From NCBI GenBank assembly GCA_964017235.1, contig OZ024935.1:6076001-6140000 (forward strand): a DNA stretch of 64,000 bases, written 5' to 3'. Positions 11,026 through 22,129 of the stretch are shown piece after piece. The stretch's first letter is position 1. The number at the start of each line of letters is the position of its first letter. Origin of the DNA: Sabellastarte sp. h YS-2021. Its lineage: Eukaryota > Annelida > Polychaeta > Sabellida > Sabellidae. The position numbers were made by a program, and so were the translations under genes. Below the pieces are notes generated by a model. That model was not told the origin of the DNA, searched no databases, and saw nothing but the letters and a program-made list of their open reading frames with translations.

Positions 11026-11260
11026 GGGGCCACGGTGGCAGAATGGTAACACTCTCACCTCTCTCCACCCCTGAGGCCAGGGCTCGATCCCCGTCAAGGC
11101 CTTAAGTTGGGAAGCTGGTAGTTGCTTGCTGTTGGTCCGTAGTTTATAGTACACAACCCTAGCGAACTGTATGTACTGGTTTCCTCTGTCCTTGAAACTA
11201 CCCGTCGTGATATGACCTGAACAGTGTTGAAAGCAATGTAAAACCCCAAATAAATAAATA
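11026..11260 (+). mobile_element. tRNA-derived SINE, copy 1
   Basis: The head is tRNA-like, with an A-box-like tggcagaatggtaac (about 11035) and a B box GGCTCGATCCC (11081-11091). A conserved body follows (tgtactggtttcctctg; actacccgtcgtgatatgacc), then aaaaccccaaataaataaata. The same head, body and tail are found at 15833, 42723 (reversed), 53053 and 53839. The head is too diverged to be a working tRNA. Confidence 0.85.
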
Positions 11261-11261
11261 A

Positions 11262-12599
11262 CTCTCATAATATGTTAAAAACTTTGAGCAGATGAAGTGG
11301 CTAATTCAACTGATTTACTAGAATGAAAACACACTTATTTTGTCATCCCATTGAGGAAAATGTGAATTATGTTGTAATGTACAATTTTCTGGACTAGAAA
11401 ATGGGCACCATTTGACTATTTCGGGTGTCTGTAAATTAGAACAAGAAGTGTACATTACCTAAAAGTAATGCACACTTTCAACAACATCACAAGTGTACTT
11501 TAACAAAGAGTGAAGGTACTTTTTTGTTTGTGTTCTTTTAATATAATTGTGATGTCCCGATCATGGTAACTTGAGCCACAGTTGGTTCATTTTCAATTTT
11601 TACAAAATGAATGTATTGCATAGAGTATTGTCCGAATTGTGGTTTTGGGGGTAGAGGGTGTGATTTTGTTGGACTCCAGCAGTGCCTAACGGCAGCTGTA
11701 GATTCCCAGATCTCCACTATGTCCACTTCTGTCATGACTCACTTAGCTGCTTTTTATGAGAGGTCCAGGTCGCCATAATGACAGAAGCGAAACACATGTT
11801 TACTCCTTCATAGTTTATTCACTAGACTTGCTCCAAGTCTTTGTATTTGTATCCATCAGTAACCTGAATAGTTAAATTTAAATTGGAAACTTACAGGAGT
11901 TCATTATACCACTAGCATTCTGGAGTTAGGGGGATAGTCTCTGAAAAAACAAAGACTTGTGCCACCCATTTAGCTTCAACTGTAATGAGGGACACATTTA
12001 TGCAGATTGTATGCACAACAGTATGGAGAAATCCCCAACATATTAGCATACTGTTATTTATATGATGGGGGTTTTCCCTCTTGCAAGCATGCTGCCACAG
12101 CTGCCATGCTGGGTTTCTAACTGTGGATCTTTGTTATTGTAGAACACATAAACAGGTATACAGCCAACTCTTGGAAGCCCTATAATTTATATACTTGTTG
12201 AGAGTTTACTTTGAGAACATCAGAGTGAGAAGTATGTAAATGAATTAAATATGTGTAATAGTTTCCCAGAGTATTTGTATGAATAGTGCCTTGTTTTAGT
12301 TTTGAGATCCTATGGTTTTGAATGTTGTGTAAAAATTGGTAAAAGTCCCTAAGAGGGCTGTTCCATTTTGGTGATCCAATTGTATACCTTGTCCCTAATT
12401 AATTTGAAAAATTTAAATTGGTCTTGATCTATGGATAAAGAGGGTAGATGTTACATTTGCTTTCCAAATGACACTTTGATTGGTACTAAAAAACTTTTGA
12501 TTGGTTCCAAAATCTTCCTGAATCATTTATGAACTTATGAAAGTCTCGCCAATACCAGCATAGGATGGAAAAGATTGATATACAAACTTTACAAAGATA
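11262..12599. other. No gene assigned
   Basis: The minus-strand frame at 11538-11735 (MTEVDIVEIWESTAAVRHCW at its start) is the only notable open frame. It matches no family I recognise and has no supporting splice context. The rest is AT-rich with no visible structure. Confidence 0.35.
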
Positions 12600-12607
12600 G
12601 CTTTAGA

Positions 12608-14925
12608 CAGACCTGGGGCGATTACTTTGAAAAGTATTCGAATACGATTACGAATACTTTCAATTTTCATGATTATGAATACAATTATGATTACACCATT
12701 TTCAAAAGTATTCGATTACGATTATGATTACTTTTTTGAAAAGTATTCGATTACATTTACGAATACACTACGATTACTTTTGAAAAAATTAAATTTATTT
12801 AAAATTTTAGGTTAAAATAAAATTTAATTTAATTTAAATTTGAAAGTTTTAATTTATTTTAAAAGTCAATCTATGTATTTTAAATCAAACACAGAAAAGT
12901 AAAAGTTCTATTTAATTATTGGTCACTGTTGGAATTTTTGTCATAAAGACTGACAACCACAAAAATACTAATTCCATCATTTTAGAGGATTGTCTGTTGT
13001 TGATATGTTTTTCAGTGAAGAATTACCAGAATTAACCCCATTACAAAATAAGAAACATCAAGCCTATCATTGAATAAACATTATCATATGTATATTAAAA
13101 CAAAAGAGTTTACCTTCAAATGAATCAATAGATTGGAAGTTGTCATTCCTATAGCCGCTACAGTAGCTGTATACTGTTTACATTTTGCCCTGTATTTCCC
13201 AGATGTGTCATCTGGCATTTCAAAGTAATCAAACACAACAGACTTTGGCTTAAAGCTAGCCATCATAGACAAGTGACACACATGTTTATACACAGGCCTC
13301 ATAATCCCCTTACCTAGTGTGACAATTGCTATACTTTCTTTCAAGTCATTATCTAATACCTTAATACCTTGTTAGTTTTCATTCCTGAGCACTTATTTGT
13401 TATTTTGAAAGTTACCCATTAAAATTGTTGGATTTCAATTTTTATGAACTAGATAAATATAGTGTTAAGTTTTGATTAATCTAAGACAATGACAAATAAA
13501 AACAATGAAAGAAATCATGCCTCATAATCCCCTTACCTAGTGTGACAATTGCTATACTTTCTTTCAAGTCATTATCTAATACCTTAATACCTTGTTAGTT
13601 TTCATTCCTGAGCACTTATTTGTTATTTTGAAAGTTACCCATTAAAATTGTTGGATTTCAATTTTTATGAACTAGATAAATATAGTGTTAAGTTTTGATT
13701 AATCTAAGACAATGACAAATAAAAACAATGAAAGAAATCATGCCTCATAATCCCCTTACCTAGTGTGACAATTGCTATACTTTCTTTCAAGTCATTATCT
13801 AATACCTTAATACCTTGTTAGTTTTCATTCCTGAGCACTTATTTGTTATTTTGAAAGTTACCCATTAAATTTGTTGGATTTCAATTTTTATGAACCAGAT
13901 AAATATAGTGTTAAGTTTTGATTAATCTAAGACAATGACAAATAAAAACAATGAAAGAAATCATGCCTCATAATCCCCTTACCTAGTGTGACAATTGCTA
14001 TACTTTCTTTCAAGTCATTATCTAATACCTTAATACCTTGTTAGTTTTCATTCCTGAGCACTTATTTGTTATTTTGAAAGTTACCCATTAAAATTGTTGG
14101 ATTTCAATTTTTATGAACCAGATAAATATAGTGTTAAGTTTTGATTAATCTAAGACAATGACAAATAAAAACAATGAAAGAAATCATACCTTACTCACTC
14201 CTGAGCACTTATTTGTTATTTTGAAAGTTACCCATTAAAATTGCTGGATTTTCAGTTTTTAAGAACCAGGGGCCTGTATAGTGTTAGGTTTTGATTAATC
14301 TAAGTCAATGGAAAATAAAAACAATGGTCATATACTTATTTTATCAATTATGATTCAAATCCTTAGGCCCTTGAAAATTGTTTCATAATGTAGACATTAA
14401 TCCTTGAGGTAAATGAATTCATACATTTATTACTAGTAGTAGATTTATAACATAATACAGTAAGTAAATTAAAAATGCAGCAATACTATGTAACAAAACT
14501 ACTATTTTTAATTTCGCTAGCCTGATCATAAAAGTCACACAAGTCAACTAATGAAGAATACTAACAAATATACTTCGCAACTATCTAATAAATTCATACA
14601 GCTTATATTAAATTAATATTAAATGAAAGATACACAGTCCCATGTTTATTTAATGTCAAACTCACACAATGAATTCACACTTCAAAGTTGTCATTAAAAG
14701 CTTCTAACTTTAAGTTTAAAAGAGTAAAATTCTGAGTAAATTGACAAAAATTTCAAAAGTATTCGTAAAAGTATTCATGATTACGAATACTTTTGGAATG
14801 TATTCGAATACGACTGCGATTACTTTGCATATTTTACAAAAGTATTCGATTATGATTATGAATACTTTGAAAAATGTAATCGATTACCTACGATTATGGT
14901 TACGATTACATTTTGCCCAGGCCTG
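12608..14925 (-). mobile_element. hAT-like transposon with BED-finger remnant and tandem core
   Basis: The element is bounded by a perfect 8-bp duplication, GCTTTAGA, at 12600-12607 and 14926-14933. Terminal repeats are CAGACCTGGGGCGATTAC on the left and, reversed, CAGGCCTGGGCAAAATG on the right. Both subterminal zones are dense in TATTCG/CGATTAC phrases. Inside, the minus-strand frame 13344-13084 reads SVVFDYFEMPDDTSGKYRAK and TTSNLLIHLK, a BED-type zinc finger of the kind that begins hAT transposases; one of the zinc-binding Cys pair appears to be lost. The remaining transposase is absent and the space is filled by a 223-bp tandem array. Length is 2318 bp. Confidence 0.85.
13296..14335. repeat. 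223-bp tandem array inside the hAT-like element
   Basis: The phrase gcctcataatccccttacc starts at 13296, 13519, 13742 and 13965, a constant 223-bp period. A fifth, partial and more diverged copy begins near 14188 and fades by about 14335. The full copies differ at only one or two positions, so the amplification is recent. The first unit overlaps the upstream end of the BED-finger frame. Confidence 0.95.
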
Positions 14926-14933
14926 GCTTTAGA

Positions 14934-15832
14934 ATTGCGTTCCCAAATTAAATTCTGCTAATGATTGTAGAAGATCACAAAACTTTTGACAAATTTAAAC
15001 AGTATGAATTAATCAGGGACACAAACAGTTCATCTCTACCTGAAGTTTAACCATTGGTTCCAGGCCAGGCCTGAAGGCTCTCAAATGTTACGATCATTGT
15101 TTATGGATCCTCAAAATGAAAAGTTTGACTTCCCACCCAACCTATTTTCAGGACTTGAAATATATCAGACATAGTGGAACAGCCCTATTAGACTGTAAAA
15201 TTCCATTTGAAAGATTATCAACAAAATACAATGTTAAGTGCTTGATAGAAAAGATGTTTTTTGTAGTGTGTGGAAAAATGCATCCCGGACAAAATATCTC
15301 CTGGAAAAAATGCCTATGGCATATTTTGCATCAATTAAAAAATGCCTCCTAAGAATAAAAAGTAATTTAGCTAGACCAAGGATGTGGCCAGATGCCATTT
15401 GTGTCCACTGGAAAGGGGCAACTAACATGGTTTTGAAGATGAACTGCATTTTTTAAGATGGCAGCCGAAAATAAGAAAATTCTAAATTATTTAGACATTA
15501 AAGGAGTAGTCCTTTTTATCCAGAGAGCCAAAGTTACCCTATCTGTTATAGTTTTTAAGATAAATAACATTTTCTATTTCCGCCGAAATTCAAGATTGTG
15601 GCCAAAATTTGGAGAAGTCATAATTTTTCAGAGTTCCTAGAGGAGTAGTGTACTCAGTACTAAGGTAGTCCAATATTTGCCTAAAATCAATTATATATTA
15701 CATTTTGGAAATAAACAACATTTTCCATTTAGTTTCAAGAAAAAGTTACTCTTTAAAATATACCTATGTCAAGGTCTAAACTGAATGGTGCTGATGTTAT
15801 TAGACATTATTTGTACACATTTAGTATGTTTT
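14934..15832. other. No gene seen; short GGAGG-type repeats
   Basis: Overlapping short frames on both strands at 15230-15460 come from a low-information repeat. The minus strand shows gcataggcattttttccagg followed by agatattttgtccgg. Similar phrases recur on the plus strand at 16170-16255. Confidence 0.4.
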
Positions 15833-16055
15833 GCCATGGTGGTGTAGTGATAACACACTCACCTCCCACCTCTGAAGTTGATGGTTCAAACCCCAGACCT
15901 TATGTGGGAAAGTTGGTCATTGTTTACTGATGATCGGCAGTTTACAGTATAGAACCTTGACCTGTATGTATTGGTTTCCTGTGCCTGCAAAACTACCTAT
16001 CGTGATATGTCCTGTACAGTGTTGAAAGCAACATGAAACCCAAATAGATAAATAA
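15833..16055 (+). mobile_element. tRNA-derived SINE, copy 2
   Basis: A tRNA-like head (gccatggtggtgtagtgataac) and B box ggttcaaacccc near 15883 lead into the shared body (gatcggcagtttacagta; tgtactggtttcct equivalent) and a tail of aaatagataaataa. A 10-bp duplication, AGTATGTTTT, flanks it (15823-15832 and 16056-16065), as expected of target-primed insertion. Confidence 0.85.
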
Positions 16056-16065
16056 AGTATGTTTT

Positions 16066-17175
16066 TTTTAATTCCAGCAATAGCTTTTCATTCGCCTCAT
16101 CCCACTATGACATATGTGCATAGAAAAAAATTGTTTTTAAATATTGCCGATTTATTTTTTTTCCGGAATACAAAATATGCAGGAGGTATTCTTTCAAGGA
16201 GGTGTTGTTTCAGGAGGTATTCTTTCTGGGAGATATTTTACCAGTAGGCATTTTCCCTTGATTAGTTTTTTCCTCAGTAACTAGATCTGGAAAATTGATA
16301 ACATACCTTCAAATCCCAATTGTAATGAAACATGCTAAAACAAATTCATTTATAAAAAGACTTCAAAATTGTGACAATTATTGCTAACCTATTTATAAAG
16401 CATTAATAGAAGAAAGTTTTCTGAAAATTTGTAAAAAAAAGGTTTTAAGCTGTATAGCTTGGGGACAGTAGTGAAATTGTGAAATTATTCACAAGAAAAA
16501 CAACTATAATTATAGACTACAAAACACAAAAAATACTGAACACCTCAATTCCCCTTTTTAATTGGACATACAGGATACTATGTAGTATGTACTGACAAGC
16601 AGCACATTCTCTTGAAAGATGGAAACATGGAAATGAGAAGTCCCACAGAGTTCATGGGGACCAGTATTCTGGAGAAAACTTCTGTTGGGTTAAATATAGA
16701 ACTATCCTATGGATATAAGAATGGGGCTTTTTTATTGGCTTAAATAGTGCACAGGAATTCCTGAGTTCTTTAGTTATTTTTTTAAACACTAGGCGGACAG
16801 TCACTTCCTGAAGTGAGTGAGAAAAGTCCTTTTGTCAGGACTGGCTGTTTCTCCAAAAGTCATACAGTACCCATATATTTCACAAAAGACAAAAGGATTT
16901 GGTGAAAGTCTATTTATTCACTCATCTTGTAACAATTCACAAGTACAATTCATGTTAAGTTTTGGTAACTAAAACTCAGTCATTCTGGGGAAGTGTGAAC
17001 TCACCTTAGTCCCCAGAATGTTAGTTGTTAAAACACCAGACTGTACATCTCTATCTCTCTCTCTAGCAGCAAGCCTGGTTATTATATCAGTTACTTTACA
17101 AGGGCTACATCACCTAAAAAGCAGAGATTGGCTAAGGCTTTAATTAGGAGTGAATATGAAATCATATTTAATGTT
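16066..17175. other. No gene seen
   Basis: Plus-strand phrases aggaggtattctttc repeat at 16185-16235. The remainder is AT-rich. Nothing supports a coding region before the LINE fragment at about 17180. Confidence 0.4.
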
Positions 17176-17179
17176 AAAA

Positions 17180-17960
17180 AATATCAGTTTTTAATTGTAC
17201 ACTAAGGATAATCCTATACATGGTTTTTATTATAATGATATATGCATAAAGTCTCAGTCAGTAGCTAATCATCTTGGACATTGTATTAGTTCTAAACTGA
17301 ACAAAGATATCAAACACGTGTCTAATAATTTCTGTGTTGCATTAGTTCATTGATATCAATCTTTGGAAACTTAAATTGTCAGTTAAAATACAGGTTATTT
17401 AAAACCTACTGTATGCCACTTTATGGTTCAGTACTGTGGGATCTATCCCACCAGGGTGTTGCATATTTTTATACTCAATGGAAAAGAAGTATATGTAAAC
17501 TTTTTAATTTGTCATATACTACACACTGTAATCTTTTAAGTTCTATTTATCATGATATACCCATCGAGGTTCAGTTGATGTCAAGAGCAATGAAATTTCT
17601 GGCTAAAATAGGAAATGGTGAAAATATAGTGCTGCAATTATGCTATAGGTTTACCTTAAATGGATCAATGTCTAAAATCAGTACCACTTTAAGTCATGTG
17701 TCTTGTTTTCTAAAAGAAAGTAAGCACTTATTACTGTAAAGTTCTGTTCAACAAAAATTAATCAGATTTGGTAATCAAATTCCTAAAAATGCCATGGGTA
17801 AAGCTGGCAATATTTCTGATTTACATCTCCTGAGATAAAATAGTGTTATTTCATTATTCACATATGAAGAATTAACAATGATAGACTATTTATGTACAGA
17901 TTGATCAGCATATTTCCTTGTATATATAACTGAATACATATTTTTGTGTTTCTTCGTGTT
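17180..17960 (+). mobile_element. LINE reverse-transcriptase C-terminal fragment
   Basis: The upstream frame gives SVANHLGHCISSKLNKDIKH (about 17255-17315). The main frame (17350-17739) gives NCQLKYRLFKTYCMPLYGSV, then WKRSICKLFNLSYTTHCNLL and RAMKFLAKI. This K-LFKTYCM-LYGS-LW pattern is the thumb/C-terminal region of invertebrate LINEs of a family different from the L2-like copies here. It has several stops and frame changes and no recognisable 3' end. Confidence 0.7.
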
Positions 17961-18399
17961 TCATGTTATATCAGCTGACTTGTCAGTCAGCTGACATTAT
18001 GGCATCACTCTGCGGCGTCCACGTTTGTGTACGCGTACACGTCCGCGTGAATGACTTCTTCTCCAGGATTACAAGACACAGTGACATGCTATTTGTTTTA
18101 AAAGATACCCTAACTACCAAGGATGATAAATCGTAAAATTCATGGAGATCTGTCTGTTCTTCTGTTTCCTAGAGCCATTACAAGTGAGGTACCCCCACCC
18201 AGAGTGTAAAAGTTTCAACACTTCATCACAATTTTCTCATTCACTATTGCAGGGATTTTTCTCATATCTTGCATATATGTAGTAGGTCACTAGTAGATTA
18301 CCTTGTGTGAGTATTAGACCTGGAACTGTCTTATTTTTTTATTAATTTTTTAAATAATTTTTAGTGCATTAAAATTCATGAAATCATGCACTAAATCAC

Positions 18400-19395
18400 T
18401 TATAACTTGAAAAGTATTGCATTTAGAGCATTTTGTTAAAATATGTAATTCAGCTACTTTTGGGTCAGTATAACATAGTAAAAATAGTAAAATTTGAGAC
18501 CTGTAGCTCATTGCATAGCTGAGTAATAGCTACTGTTATGTTATCACTGTTGAGTAAATTGCTTATAACTTGAAAACTATTGCATTTAGATTATTTAGTT
18601 TCTTATGTTATTGACCTATTTTGGGGTCAGCTATAACATAGTAAAATTCCAGACCTTTGGCCCATTGCATAGCTGAGTAATAGATACTTTGAGGTTCCTA
18701 CTCAACACTAAATCATGTATAACTTGAAAACTATTGCATTTAGAGCATTTTATTATTAAAATATGTTATTCAGCTACTTTTGGGCCAGCTATAACATAGT
18801 AAAATTTCAGACCTGTGGCTCATGGCGTAGCTGAGTACTAGCTACTTTTAGGTGATCAGTGTTGAGTAAATCACTGATAACTTGAAAACTATTGCATTTA
18901 GAATATTTAGTTTCATATGTTATTGACCTATTTTGGGGTCAGCTATAACATAGTAAAATTCCAGACCTGTGGCTCATTGCATAGCTGAGTAATAGCTACT
19001 TTGAGGTTCTTACTCAACACTAAATCATTTATAACTTAAAAAGTATTGCATTTAGAGCATTTTCTTAAAGTATGTTATTCAGCTACTTTTTTCATAGCTA
19101 CAACATGGTGAGTAACTTGGGTGTCTATCTCAATAGCAAAGCGAATAATAGCTACTTTTGGACTTTTCTGTAACTTCCATCATGAGTAAAATCACTCGTA
19201 ACTTGAAAACTATTGCATTTAGAGAATTTTGTGTAAATATATTATTCAGCTACTTTTGGGTCAGCTATAACATACTAAAGTTTCAGGTCTGTAGCTCATG
19301 CCATAGCTGAGTAATAGCTACTGTTATGTTATCACTGTTGAGTAAATCAAATAACTTGAAAACTATTGCAATTAGATTATTTAGTTGTATCCACC
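18400..19395. repeat. Degenerate tandem array, about 155-bp unit
   Basis: The phrase tataacttgaaaactattgc recurs at about 18401, 18564, 18718, 18876, 19030, 19197 and 19348. Each is followed by gcatttaga, ttcagctacttttgggtcag and catagctgagtaatagctac. Spacing varies from 152 to 167 bp because of small indels. Confidence 0.9.
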
Positions 19396-19484
19396 GGATA
19401 TGTTCCTCATTATAAAATCTTGACTGGAAATATTTTTTGCCTCATTTTGAAAAAAAACAAGATGGCCACCACAGTCATGACAAG

Positions 19485-20215
19485 TGCTTATATCTCCCTT
19501 ATTATTGGGCCTAGAGGTTTGGGATGGTAAACCAGCCTATAGGAAATCATGGGTTGGGAATCTTTTGGTGTGGTCGGATTTGATCTTGGACCCCTCCTTC
19601 AAAGTCAAACGAAGATAGCCAAACTTAAAAGTGGTCATAACTCGCTTATTATTGGTCCTAGAGGTTTGGGATGGTAAACCAACCAATAGGAAATCATGGG
19701 CTGGGAATCTTTTGGTGTGGTCAGATTTGACCTTGGACCCCTCCTTCAAGGTCAAACGAGGATTGCCAATCTTGAAAGTCGTTATAACTCACTTATTATT
19801 GGTCCTAGAGGTTTGGGATGGTAAACCAACCTATAGGAAATCATGGGCCTGGATTCTTTTGGTGTGGTCGAATTTGACCTTGGGACCTTCATTCAAGGTC
19901 AAACGAGGTTAACCAAACTTGAAAGTGCTTATAACTTCTTATTATCAGTTCTAGAGGTTTGCAATGTCAAGTCAACCTATAGGAAATCATGGGCTAGGAA
20001 TTTTATGATGTGATCAGATTTGACCTGTGGCCCCTCTTTCAAGGTCAAATGAGGATAACCAAAATTAACAGTGCTTATATCTCGCTTATTTGTGTTCCTA
20101 GAGGTTTGCAATGTCACACCAACCTATAGGAATCATGGGCTAAGAATATTTTGATATAGTCAGATTTCACCTTGGGCTTCTCCAAGGTTAGGCATGTTTT
20201 AATGGTGAGTTTTCT
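19485..20215 (+). repeat. 147-bp tandem array
   Basis: The phrase ctagaggtttgggatggtaa starts at 19511, 19658 and 19805, and in altered form at 19951 and 20098, a period of 147 bp (once 146). Each unit contains aaccaacctataggaaatca and ccttcaaggtcaaacga. Because 147 is 49 codons, frames stay open across units on both strands; I read those frames as by-products. Two more diverged copies lie at about 21600-21835. Confidence 0.92.
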
Positions 20216-20509
20216 TTCTAGAGGATACAATTTGCATCAGTTCTCCAATGCGATAGGTCTAGTTTCAGTGTGTTATTCACCTATTTTGGGGTCAGCTATA
20301 ACATAGTAAAATTAAAGCTATTGCATTTACAAAATTTTCTTAAATATGTTTTTAAGTTACTTTTTACACCTTAACGGTTACCTTCTTGCGTTCCTTCTGA
20401 ACACCATTTCCAGGGCACAACTTTTGTATCCTTTTCTTCTGTCACTACTACTCCGAAACTCAAAACACACAGTCAGCTGACACAGAGCCCATTCACGGGC
20501 AGTGATTGC

Positions 20510-22125
20510 TTGTTTTTAATAATTGTTGTACTAAAATAAAATAAATAAAATAAATAGTTAAATCACATGTTCCATGAAGGTCAAAACAAAAAAAAATAAT
20601 ATTAAATAAATAACCAATAAGAATAAAAGATAGATACAAGAATTTTTCAAACCTTTTATTTTTAATGTATTATCAGTGACTTGGGTTTTGGTAGGTATTA
20701 CTCCAAAAGTAGCAAGTGGATCCTCTTGTCGTTTTTTGAAGGTATGGCCTGGACAGTGGATGAATGATCTGTATCATATTCTTGATATGTTATATCCTTG
20801 TGGAGGTCTGCACCATACAAATGCTCTGCAGTTTTAATCTGTGTGTACTTTTCTGCTTTCAGAGATCCCACATGTGTTTGAAAAACCAGTGACACTTTTC
20901 AGATGGAGCTGGTCTTCTGGTGATTTCTGAAATGGTGGGTAAGAAATACCATTGTTAAAATGTTGGGCAAATCAAATTGGCTTTTAGGTCCCGTTCAACT
21001 TCCAAGGTCATACTGGGACAGGCCCTCAGCATTTACACTTTATTGAGTCGGACTCACACAGAGGTGACAGCTTCTGATCAAATGTCAAATTTGTCAACCA
21101 CTGAACATCTTTTCAACATGCTAGTTGTGGCAAGTTCAGAGAATTATAACAAAAAAGTGATTTATAAAATTTGTGGTACACACAAAATTGGTAACACAAC
21201 AACACCCTGTCAACACCTGTGGCATGACATGAGGGATATGGTATGGAGGGACATGTATGGGGATATGTTGGCTTTGAGTTGGCGTAGTCCAGTTAAGTGT
21301 CCCTTCAAAAGGAGAAACTCAATGTTTTCACCCCCAGTTTTCAGGCAGCAGCAGCATTAGCATCTCCCTTGAATATCTCTCTTGATGTTAGGTCTATCAA
21401 AAAGGTATTTGGCAGTTATCTTCTATGAGAATGGCCAAACTTTTTGACAGGCATAAACAACTTTTTTGCACTTACATTTCACCAGATTTTCTCACAAAGT
21501 ACAAAATGTTGGTTAACCAAATTTGGTATGCATATTTCTCACATCAAAACCTACATGCCAGTTGATATTGAGATCAATCAGGCCATAATTGACTGATTAA
21601 AAATCATGGCTGGGAGTTTTCTGATGTGGTCAGAGTTGACCTCGAGCCCCTCTTTCAAGGTCAAATGAAGGGAGCCAAACATAAAAGCACTGAAGAGTGC
21701 TTACAACTTTTTAATGGTCCTAGAGTTTTGGGATGTAAAACCAACCATGGGCTTGGAGTATTCTGAGGTTGTCAGATTTGCCCTCTGGCCCTTCTTTCAA
21801 GGTCAAACAAGGTTATCCAAACTTAAGAGTACTGGGCCCTCCTTATTTACCTATTGACATAAGTCCTTTAGCATTTTATATAAAATTGCAAACAGTAGGG
21901 ACAGTCTGTTCTTGTGTACAAAAAACCTTTTGTCCATATTTAACAACGTCTTGTATTCCCAAGCTGCATGGTTTTTTTTGTGTGCCTGACCATCCGTATC
22001 TTAAGAGATACATGTCCAGAATAATACATCTAATTAGTCAAAATAATGAATTTATAATTAATTTGTGCTGAGTTACAGTAGGTAGAAGTCTGTTTAATGA
22101 CTTTTCTGTTTCTTTGTTTTTTTTT
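20510..22125. other. Unassigned stretch with stray 147-bp units
   Basis: Two frames, 20895-20698 (-) and 20977-21360 (+), have ordinary amino-acid composition. Neither shows a motif I recognise or matching splice sites. The 147-bp satellite phrase reappears at about 21600-21835 (ggtcctagagttttgggatg; tttcaaggtcaaacaagg). Confidence 0.35.
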
Positions 22126-22129
22126 CAGT

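Larger units (their letters stand above)
17985..20500. mobile_element. Composite repeat element A1 with internal tandem arrays
   Basis: Outer parts recur at 48560-50690. On the left both copies have tgacattatggcatcac, then gcagatctgtctgtt-like and gtagattaccttgtgtga. On the right both have caccatttccagggcacaac-like sequence and gtcagctgacacagag followed by gattgcttg. Between them lie about seven copies of a 152-167-bp unit (18400-19390) and five copies of a 147-bp unit (19490-20210). The plan of unique ends around internal satellite units resembles the molluscan pearl-type and some Helitron-derived elements; that comparison is from general knowledge and was not tested. No transposase is seen. 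Confidence 0.6.

Noticed and set aside
11026-11110. tRNA gene
   Set aside because: A and B boxes are present, but no cloverleaf can be completed and the same head is joined to a conserved body and tail in four other places, so it is a SINE.
13296-14335. Regular repeats considered as a CRISPR array
   Set aside because: The period is 223 bp with the whole unit repeated, there are no short repeats with unique spacers, and the setting is a eukaryotic transposon.
19537-19912. Long frames on both strands
   Set aside because: They arise because the 147-bp tandem unit is a multiple of three; the frames repeat with the unit.
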